A stretch of 17,329 nt of DNA from Planctomycetaceae bacterium (lineage in GTDB: Bacteria; Planctomycetota; Planctomycetia; Planctomycetales; Planctomycetaceae). A program made the translations under genes and the position numbers. The stretch is from the NCBI GenBank assembly GCA_003445035.1, contig DLVV01000260.1, positions 849-18,177 of the forward strand, given 5' to 3'. This document shows positions 1-5,694 of the stretch, in pieces. The stretch's first letter is position 1; each line of letters opens with the position of its first letter. The notes beneath the pieces were generated by a model that made no database searches, had not been told where the DNA came from, and saw only the letters and a program-made list of their open reading frames with translations.

Positions 1-323
1 GGATCGGTCGGGTCCTGGTAACGGGGGACCGGTTGTGGGGCCGTTCCGCCCGGTATTGTCGCAGCGGGTGGTGTGCCAAGAGTGGGTGGAATCTGCAGGG
101 GCTGAACGATCCCGGCCGGGGTGGCGGCCTGGGGTCCGATGGGAATGACACCCGGGGCGATCGGCTGGCCCGGAATCGGTGCTCCGGCCGGAGCGATTGA
201 CGGAGCGGGCACCGTCGAGAGCACCTCGGGATAGCCGCCGTAACCGTACGGGTTGTAGGAGTAACAGCCGGTGAGCATTACCAGGGCCAACAGGCCGACG
301 AGCTGGATTGGTCGATTGGACAT
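1..323 (-). CDS. Pro/Gly/Tyr-rich lipoprotein (partial, C-terminus off the left edge)
   Basis: The frame is open from ATG at 321-323 to the left edge, giving 107 codons with no stop. The N-terminus is a lipoprotein signal peptide: a short basic stretch (MSNRPIQ), a hydrophobic core (LVGLLALVML) and the lipobox LTGC, with lipidated Cys at residue 20. The mature protein begins with a Tyr/Gly-rich stretch (CYSYNPYGYGGYP) and continues as a long Pro/Gly/Ala-rich low-complexity segment, probably a flexible linker from the membrane anchor to a domain outside the window. The start is supported by AAGGA at 332-336, 8 bases upstream, and by a promoter at 410-437. I recognise no family; surface exposure is inferred from the signal only. 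Confidence 0.8.
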   Translation of the reverse strand, partial: MSNRPIQLVGLLALVMLTGCYSYNPYGYGGYPEVLSTVPAPSIAPAGAPIPGQPIAPGVIPIGPQAATPAGIVQPLQIPPTLGTPPAATIPGGTAPQPVPRYQDPTD

Positions 324-409
324 CACGCACATCCTTGTGATCATGTGTTCGAGAGCACGTTGGTGGAGATCCGCCGGTGGGCGAGTGTGAGAGAGAGCAA
401 AGTGGGGGG

Positions 410-437
410 ATTGTAAAAACGGGGCGAACTGTGTCCA
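410..437 (-). promoter_or_regulatory. Sigma70-like promoter for the lipoprotein gene
   Basis: Read on the minus strand, TGGACA (432-437) and TACAAT (410-415) are separated by 16 bases and match the -35/-10 consensus at 10 of 12 positions. Transcription would start near 403, leaving a leader of about 80 bases before the lipoprotein ATG at 323. The site lies just beyond the stop of the dehydrogenase gene, so the lipoprotein is probably transcribed separately. The remainder of 324-458 shows nothing else I can support, including no convincing terminator. Confidence 0.55.
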
Positions 438-458
438 GAGGAATTTGGCTCTCCCGGC

Positions 459-1421
459 TCAATATCCGCTCCCCACCCTCAACACGACCTTGACCAGATC
501 CCGCTCGTCCCGAACCCGGTCCAGGGCCCCGACGGCGTCGTCCAGACCGACGACCTCCGAAACCAGCGGGGAAACGTCCACCGTGCCGGTTTCCAGCGCC
601 ACCAGCGCCTTGTCGAACGGTCCGCATCGCGATCCGACCACGGTCACCTCGTCGATCACCACCGGTGCCATTTCCAGCGTCTGCGTCCCGGCGATGGTCG
701 TCTTGAGCACCACGGTGCCGCGGGGGCGGACCAGCCCCAGGGCCGTCGGCAGGCCGGTGGCCGAACCGGTGGCATCAACGACCAGGTCGTCAGACCGCTC
801 GCCCGAAACAGTCTCGAGCCGACAGGTGGAGATGCCCAGCTCCTCCAGGATCGCCAGCTTCGCATCGTGCTTGCCGACAACCCGGACCCGGCAGCCGATC
901 GAGGCAAGGACCTGGGCGCAGAGGTTTCCCAGGCGTCCGTCGCCCAGCACGGTCACCGATTCGGTTCCGGTGACGTCGACCTGTTCGATCACCTGCAGTG
1001 CGGCGGCGACCGGTTCGGCAAACACCGCGACCCGATCGGCCATTCCGTCGGGCACCTCGTGCAGGTTCGTCTCCGGCAATACCAGCGTTTCGGCAAATGC
1101 CCCATCACGCCCCAGGATCCCCAGCACGGTTCTCTGGGGACAGTGATTGGCCAGCCCGCCCCGGCACAGTTGGCAGGTCCCGCAGCTGCAGTTGATCTCC
1201 CCGACCACCCGCCGCCCGGACAGCCGACCCGTCCGGGCCACTCCGACGAACTCGTGGCCCAGCACCCCGCGGTAGCCCATGTAACCGGCCACCAGTTGCA
1301 GGTCGGTCTCGCAGATCCCCGCCTCGATCACGTCGACGGCCACCTCGCCCCCGGCGGCGATCGGCTCGGGGTGATCCTCGACCAGCCGTGGGCCAGTCTC
1401 CTCCAGCACCACCGCCTTCAT
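459..1421 (-). CDS. Zinc-dependent MDR-family alcohol dehydrogenase, short cd08242-like type
   Basis: A 320-residue medium-chain dehydrogenase/reductase, predicted to oxidise an alcohol or polyol with NAD(P). The GroES-like N-terminal domain carries the catalytic zinc ligands C37 (CETD) and H56-E57 (GHE), and a structural zinc lobe with C80, C83, C86 and C94. The Rossmann domain follows, with GDGRLG at 160-165. The segments GEINCSCGTC and VVLKTTIAG, and the GSRCGPF stretch, resemble the cd08242 MDR-like group, whose substrate is not established. The frame extends upstream to 1601, but the ATG at 1419-1421 gives a standard MKAVVLEE start and overlaps the previous stop as ATGA, so I chose it. 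Coupled translation with the upstream dehydrogenase suggests the two act in one pathway; the substrate cannot be read from sequence. Confidence 0.9.
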   Translation of the reverse strand: MKAVVLEETGPRLVEDHPEPIAAGGEVAVDVIEAGICETDLQLVAGYMGYRGVLGHEFVGVARTGRLSGRRVVGEINCSCGTCQLCRGGLANHCPQRTVLGILGRDGAFAETLVLPETNLHEVPDGMADRVAVFAEPVAAALQVIEQVDVTGTESVTVLGDGRLGNLCAQVLASIGCRVRVVGKHDAKLAILEELGISTCRLETVSGERSDDLVVDATGSATGLPTALGLVRPRGTVVLKTTIAGTQTLEMAPVVIDEVTVVGSRCGPFDKALVALETGTVDVSPLVSEVVGLDDAVGALDRVRDERDLVKVVLRVGSGY

Positions 1422-2542
1422 GAGCCATCGCCCCACGGCAGCAGTGCCGCCCGCTGCACCGACCCGGTGTCCTGGTCGGCGAAGGCCTGGTCGATCTCCG
1501 TCAGCGGATAGCTGTGGGAGAGAACCCGGTCGAAGGGGTATTTGGCCGAAGATTCCGAAAGCAGCTGCAGTGCCGACCGCAGGCTCTCGGGGCGGTACCA
1601 CATCATGCCGATGATCGTCTTGCCGCCGTGGACCAGTTGCGAGGGATCGATGGTGACGGTCCGTCCCTGGTTGATGTTGCCGATCTCCAGCAACGTCCCG
1701 CCCTGGGCCAGCATCTCGATCGCCTCGGGCAGGATCTCTGCCGACCCGACCAGTTCCATCACCAGGTCGGCCCCGTCGCCCTCGGTCAACTCCAACACCC
1801 GCCGGACCCGGTCTGCCGGGGAGGGGAATTCATTGAGGTCGATCACATGGTCAGCCCCGAAGGCCAGGGCCAGTTCCAGGCGGCTCGGGATGCCGTCGAC
1901 GACGATCACCTGGCCGACTCCCCGTTCGCGGGCCACGGCGATGGCGTTGAGTCCCAGTCCGCCGGCCCCCTGGATGACCAGGCGGTCTTCGGGCCCGGCC
2001 CCACCGCGTTCGAGCCCGTCGATGACCTGGGCCAGGGCGCAGTTGGCCGGGCCGGCCAGTTCGTCGGGCACATTATCGGGCACCTTGAAGACGGCCTGAC
2101 CGGGACGCAGGTAGTAGTACTGGCCGTAGGCGGCGGTGAAGTGGGGATACTGGTCGGGCGGGAAGCGGTACTTGAGTCCCTCGGGACAACGCGGCGTCGT
2201 ATCGCGTCGGCAGCTGCGGCACTCGCCACAACCAACGAAGTACTGGAAAACCACCCGATCCCCAACGGCCAGCGGCTCACCGGCCGAATCGGCAGTGAAG
2301 CCGTCGCCCAGTTCGTGCACCACGCCAGTCATCTCGTGCCCGATCGACAGGCAGAACGGCTCGCTGTTGCCCCGGGAGACGTCGTAGGTGCCCCGCCAGA
2401 TGTGCAGGTCGCTGCCACAGACATTGGCCAGGGTGATCCGCACGACGGCAGCCCCCGGCTCGGCCTCGGGCACGGGAAATTCCATCAACGCGAACGGCCG
2501 TCGCACCCCGGTGAACGCCGCCACCAGTCCTGTTTCACTCAT
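1418..2542 (-). CDS. Zinc-dependent MDR-family alcohol dehydrogenase, TM0436-like
   Basis: A 374-residue zinc alcohol dehydrogenase of the medium-chain superfamily. Catalytic zinc motifs are C42-G-S-D45 and G68-H-E70; the structural zinc cysteines are C105, C108, C111 and C119. The nucleotide-binding loop is GAGGLG at 192-197, with an acidic residue (D216) at the end of the second strand, which favours NAD over NADP. The pattern CGSDLHIWRG and the overall length suit the TM0436-like (cd08231) group. The start is well supported: AGGAG at 2550-2554 sits 7 bases upstream of ATG 2540-2542. The stop overlaps the start of the second dehydrogenase by four bases. Both enzymes keep complete zinc sites, so they are probably two active steps or two specificities rather than one active and one decayed copy. 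Substrate unknown. Confidence 0.92.
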   Translation of the reverse strand: MSETGLVAAFTGVRRPFALMEFPVPEAEPGAAVVRITLANVCGSDLHIWRGTYDVSRGNSEPFCLSIGHEMTGVVHELGDGFTADSAGEPLAVGDRVVFQYFVGCGECRSCRRDTTPRCPEGLKYRFPPDQYPHFTAAYGQYYYLRPGQAVFKVPDNVPDELAGPANCALAQVIDGLERGGAGPEDRLVIQGAGGLGLNAIAVARERGVGQVIVVDGIPSRLELALAFGADHVIDLNEFPSPADRVRRVLELTEGDGADLVMELVGSAEILPEAIEMLAQGGTLLEIGNINQGRTVTIDPSQLVHGGKTIIGMMWYRPESLRSALQLLSESSAKYPFDRVLSHSYPLTEIDQAFADQDTGSVQRAALLPWGDGS

Positions 2543-2555
2543 GATCGGTCTCCTG

Positions 2556-2598
2556 CCGTGGTGGTCATCCTAATCGGCCGTTGGTCGGGTCACCACGG
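2556..2598. repeat. 8-bp inverted repeat upstream of the dehydrogenase pair
   Basis: CCGTGGTG (2556-2563) and CACCACGG (2591-2598) are perfect inverted copies separated by 27 bases. The arm nearest the gene abuts the ribosome-binding site AGGAG at 2550-2554. It could be a regulator dyad or an mRNA hairpin next to the RBS. An 8-bp match in GC-rich DNA can arise by chance, so this is tentative. Confidence 0.25.
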
Positions 2599-2641
2599 AG
2601 CGCGGGTTTCGTCGGAGACGGCAGGACCGTTGCCGCTGCCA

Positions 2642-2670
2642 TTGAACCCCCTGTAGCCGAATGCGAGAAT
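2642..2670 (+). promoter_or_regulatory. Probable promoter of tRNA-Ser
   Basis: TTGAAC (2642-2647) and GAGAAT (2665-2670) are spaced by exactly 17 bases, with 9 of 12 consensus matches. Initiation would fall near 2677, six bases before the mature tRNA 5' end. The position makes this more convincing than the -10 match alone. The other parts of the gap between the dehydrogenase start and the tRNA hold nothing else clear apart from the inverted repeat at 2556-2598. Confidence 0.45.
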
Positions 2671-2682
2671 CGGTCGACTTTC

Positions 2683-2771
2683 GGAGAGGTGACAGAGTGG
2701 CCGATTGTGCGGCACTGGAAATGCCGTGTCTCGGGTAACCGGGACCGCGGGTTCGAATCCCGCCCTCTCCG
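2683..2771 (+). tRNA. tRNA-Ser (anticodon GGA)
   Basis: A complete class II tRNA cloverleaf. The acceptor stem GGAGAGG (2683-2689) pairs with CCTCTCC (2764-2770), followed by discriminator G2771. The anticodon stem CGGCA/TGCCG encloses the loop CTGGAAA with anticodon GGA at 2717-2719, reading UCC and UCU codons. A long variable arm (GTCTCGG, loop GTAA, CCGGGAC) is the serine hallmark. The T arm GCGGG-TTCGAAT-CCCGC is perfect. CCA is not encoded: CTTTTTTT follows directly, so CCA must be added by nucleotidyltransferase. Confidence 0.97.
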
Positions 2772-2772
2772 C

Positions 2773-2779
2773 TTTTTTT
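2773..2779 (+). terminator. T-run downstream of tRNA-Ser
   Basis: Seven consecutive T residues begin two bases after the acceptor stem. With the GC-rich T arm and acceptor stem just upstream this could end transcription of the short tRNA unit, though it is not a classical separate hairpin. From here to the ROK gene start at 2894 I found no promoter with good spacing. TATATG at 2848-2853 is a possible -10 without a matching -35. Confidence 0.4.
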
Positions 2780-2893
2780 CGTTCGTCGATCCTCGGCATT
2801 CTTCCCGGTTGGTCACCACATCGATCTCGCGTCGTTGAACCCGGCCGTATATGCTGACGACAGGCAACCCGAACCGGTCACTCGGGATCTGGA

Positions 2894-3892
2894 ATGACGC
2901 AGCGACACGACGGTGTATGGGTAGGCTTTGACCTGGGCGGCACGAAGATGCTGGCCAGCGTCTTCGATTCGTCGTTCGAGGTGATCGGCAGCGATCGCAA
3001 GTCGACGCTCAACTCGGTCTCGCCCAAAAAGAACCTCAAGCGGATCGCCAAGACGATCGACGGGGCACTGGCCGAGGCGGGCCTGGACCGCACGGCGATC
3101 CGCGGCATCGGCATCGGCTGTCCCGGCGCGGTCGACATGACCACCGGGCTGGTGCACGAGGCGATCAACCTGAGTTGGCGGGACGTGCCGGTCGGCGACT
3201 GGCTGACCGAGAAGATGGACTGCCCGGTGCTGGTGGTCAACGACGTCGACGCGGGCGTGTACGGCGAATACCGCTTCGGCGCGGCGCGGGGCAGCCGCTG
3301 CGTGGTCGGCATCTTTCCCGGAACCGGAATCGGGGGAGGTTGCATCTACGAAGGCCGCATCCTGCGGGGCAACAGGATCACCTGCATGGAGATCGGGCAC
3401 TTCCCCATCAATCCCGGTGCTCCGGCCCGGGGCAACGACCGCTGCCACACCCTCGAACACGTCTCCAGCCGCCTGTCGATCGCCGCAGCCGCAGCCCAGG
3501 CCGCCTACCGCGGCCACGCGCCGCACCTGGCCGAACACGTCGGCACCGAGGTGGCGACGATCCGCAGCGGGGCGTTGAGTGCCGCGATCGACAGCGGTGA
3601 CACGGTGATCGAGGGAATCGTCCGCGAAGCGGCCGAGTGGATCGGGGTGGCGGCCGCCGGGTTGGTCCACCTGCTGGCTCCCGACACGATCGTGCTGGGA
3701 GGCGGACTGGTCGAGGCGATGCCCGACATGTTCCGAGACGCGGTCTCGGGCAGCTGCAACAAGAACCTGCTCGAGTCGTATCGCGACTCCTACCAGGTGG
3801 TCACCGCCGAACTGGGTGACAACGCCAGCGTGCTGGGTGCCGCCGCCTGGGCCGAAACCGAAATCGTCAACAACACCACGCGGGCCGCCTGA
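2894..3892 (+). CDS. ROK-family sugar kinase (glucokinase-like)
   Basis: A 332-residue kinase of the ROK family, predicted to phosphorylate glucose or a related hexose in the cytoplasm. Visible motifs are the phosphate-binding loop DLGGTK (13-18), the sugar-binding/catalytic N116-D117 with downstream GEYRFGA, the second phosphate motif GTGIGGG (143-149), and the E166-I-G-H169 sugar-contact motif. The usual ROK zinc site (three Cys in a CxCGxxGC pattern about ten residues after GH) is absent: an ungapped alignment puts R, N and T at those places, with only a displaced C184 before the retained E188. Actinobacterial polyphosphate glucokinases also belong to ROK and lack this zinc motif, and a polyphosphate gene cluster begins 170 bases downstream, so a polyphosphate donor is possible but unproven. 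ATP glucokinase, mannokinase or fructokinase are the alternatives. No strong SD precedes ATG 2894. Confidence 0.88.
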   Translation: MTQRHDGVWVGFDLGGTKMLASVFDSSFEVIGSDRKSTLNSVSPKKNLKRIAKTIDGALAEAGLDRTAIRGIGIGCPGAVDMTTGLVHEAINLSWRDVPVGDWLTEKMDCPVLVVNDVDAGVYGEYRFGAARGSRCVVGIFPGTGIGGGCIYEGRILRGNRITCMEIGHFPINPGAPARGNDRCHTLEHVSSRLSIAAAAAQAAYRGHAPHLAEHVGTEVATIRSGALSAAIDSGDTVIEGIVREAAEWIGVAAAGLVHLLAPDTIVLGGGLVEAMPDMFRDAVSGSCNKNLLESYRDSYQVVTAELGDNASVLGAAAWAETEIVNNTTRAA

Positions 3893-3940
3893 CCCCGCTT
3901 GTGGCCGGCGAACGGTTTTAGCTCTTCCACGCCCCGGCTG

Positions 3941-3961
3941 ACCGGTTATTAATAGACCGGT
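3941..3961. repeat. ACCGGT dyad with AT-rich centre upstream of the Ppx-like gene
   Basis: Two copies of the palindrome ACCGGT (3941-3946 and 3956-3961) flank the nine-base AT-rich spacer TATTAATAG. The arrangement is at once a direct and an inverted repeat, and it is conspicuous in otherwise very GC-rich DNA. It lies between the ROK kinase stop and the Ppx-like start, so it could be an operator, a promoter -10 region, or a six-bp hairpin. There is no T-run, so it is not a standard terminator. The rest of 3893-4062 shows no other signal. Confidence 0.35.
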
Positions 3962-4062
3962 GCCCCCGACCGACCGTTTTGGCCGTTTGGCCCACAGCGG
4001 CAATCGACTCGCCAGTTCTCCCCGACCCGTTCTTTTCCAGACACTCAACCTCCTCCGGTTTC

Positions 4063-5667
4063 ATGCCCGACCGCCTGACCACCATCCACAAATCACATCG
4101 GGGTTCCGGTGTCCCGCCGCAGACCCGATCGGTCGCGGTGATCGACATCGGGTCAGCCTCAATCCGCATGGCGATCGGCGAAATTGTCAGTGACGGCTCG
4201 ATCCGCCTTCTCGAATCGCTCTCCCGGGACGTGGATCTCGGCCGAGACACCTACACCCGCGGCCGCATCCGGAGACGAACGACCGAGGGATGCGTGGCGG
4301 TGCTGCGGAGTTACCGCCAGTTGTTGGCCGAGTACGACATCACTCGAGCCGAACAGGTCCGCGTGGTGGCCACCAGCGCGGTCCGCGAGGCCACCAACCG
4401 GATGTCGTTTCTGGACCGCATCTACGTGGCAACGGGCATGGAGATCGAGGCGATCGACGAGGCGGAGGTGAACCGGATCACCTATCTCGGCGTGCAACCG
4501 ATGATCGAAAACCATCCGGCGCTGACCGACGCGCAGTCGATCGTGACGGAGGTCGGCGGCGGAAGCACCAAGGTCCTGCTGGTCCAGTCCGGTGACGTGA
4601 TCTACTCGAACACTTACCAGCTCGGTTCTCAACGACTGCGAGAATCGCTCGACGGGGCGCCCAGGGGTTCACTGGTCGAGTTGATGAGGTCCGAAGTCCG
4701 CCGCACCATGGACCGGGTCCGAAGCAACGTGCCGTGGGAGGCCCCGGCGGAGGTGGTCGCATTGGGGGGCGACATCCGTTTTGCGGCCCACCAGCTGTTG
4801 CCCGACTGGAGTCGCGACGAACTGGCGTGCCTGGCGGTCGATGAGATCACGGTGCTGTGCGACGAGATCCTGGGACTCTCCGTTGATGACATCGTCCGCC
4901 GTTTCCAGGTCAGCTACCCCGACGCCGCGGTGCTGGGGCCGGCGCTGTTGTGCTATGTCGAACTGGCCAGGACTTTCGATCGCGACCGGCTCTACGTCGG
5001 CAATGTCAACCTGCGTGACGGGTTGTTGCGCGAGATGGCCACCGAGGAGGGATGGAGCGACGACCTCGCCCGCCAGATCACCCGCTCGGCACTCGACCTC
5101 GGCCGCAAGTACCAGTTCGACCAGCCGCACGCCCAGCACGTCGCCGATCTCTCCAGGCGGCTCTTCGAACAACTCGCCGACGACCACCAGCTGGATCCTC
5201 GGTTCGGCATCCTGCTGCACACCGCCGCGTTGCTCCACGAAATCGGCGGGTTCGTCTCCAGCCGCAGCCTGCACAAGCACTCGATGTACCTGATCCAGCA
5301 AAGCGACCTGTTCGGGCTGACCCGCACCGACATGCTGCTGGTGGCCCTGGTCGCCCGGTACCACCGTGGCGCCACGCCCAAGCCGACTCACCTGGGCTAC
5401 TCCAAGCTCGACCGCGACCAGCGGATCGCCGTCACCAAGCTGGCCGCTCTGCTGAGAGTGGCCACCGGCCTGGATGCTTCGCGCAGCGGGCACATCTCGG
5501 AATTCACCTGCCAACGGAGCGACGGCAAGCTGGTGATCGCCATCCCCGGTGTCGACGACCTCTCGATCGAACAACTCGCCCTGGACCGCACCAGACTGCT
5601 CTTCGAACAGATCTTCGGCATGTCCGTCCTGCTCCGCCAGGCCGACCAGGATGGACCCAGCCACTGA
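4063..5667 (+). CDS. ppx: Ppx/GppA-family protein with C-terminal HD-type domain and altered active site
   Basis: A 534-residue protein with the two-lobed actin-like fold of exopolyphosphatase/guanosine pentaphosphatase, followed by the helical HD-type domain of long bacterial Ppx. In E. coli these enzymes degrade polyphosphate or pppGpp. HD-type residues look intact: H356/H359, H392-E393 (LLHEIGG, as in E. coli LLHEVG), H404/H406 and Y433-H434-R. The N-terminal active site does not. Phosphate loop DIGSAS has A32 where Asn is usual. V136 aligns with catalytic E121 of E. coli PPX, E163 replaces D143, K170 replaces E150 in GGGST(E), and GGD (235-237) replaces SGT. The frame extends upstream to 3979, but ATG 4063 gives the normal N-terminus; no SD is visible. 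Membership is clear, hydrolytic activity doubtful. It begins the run leading to ppk1, 27 bases on. Confidence 0.85.
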   Translation: MPDRLTTIHKSHRGSGVPPQTRSVAVIDIGSASIRMAIGEIVSDGSIRLLESLSRDVDLGRDTYTRGRIRRRTTEGCVAVLRSYRQLLAEYDITRAEQVRVVATSAVREATNRMSFLDRIYVATGMEIEAIDEAEVNRITYLGVQPMIENHPALTDAQSIVTEVGGGSTKVLLVQSGDVIYSNTYQLGSQRLRESLDGAPRGSLVELMRSEVRRTMDRVRSNVPWEAPAEVVALGGDIRFAAHQLLPDWSRDELACLAVDEITVLCDEILGLSVDDIVRRFQVSYPDAAVLGPALLCYVELARTFDRDRLYVGNVNLRDGLLREMATEEGWSDDLARQITRSALDLGRKYQFDQPHAQHVADLSRRLFEQLADDHQLDPRFGILLHTAALLHEIGGFVSSRSLHKHSMYLIQQSDLFGLTRTDMLLVALVARYHRGATPKPTHLGYSKLDRDQRIAVTKLAALLRVATGLDASRSGHISEFTCQRSDGKLVIAIPGVDDLSIEQLALDRTRLLFEQIFGMSVLLRQADQDGPSH

Positions 5668-5694
5668 CCCGCAACGGCTTCCCGGCCAGTTCTC

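Noticed and set aside
1514..2656. A 380-codon plus-strand open frame across the TM0436-like dehydrogenase
   Set aside because: The minus strand holds a complete dehydrogenase with zinc and Rossmann motifs and a good RBS; the plus frame shows only antisense composition.
2813..4048. A 411-codon minus-strand open frame over the ROK kinase gene
   Set aside because: The plus strand encodes a full ROK kinase with all core motifs; the minus frame is a compositional shadow.
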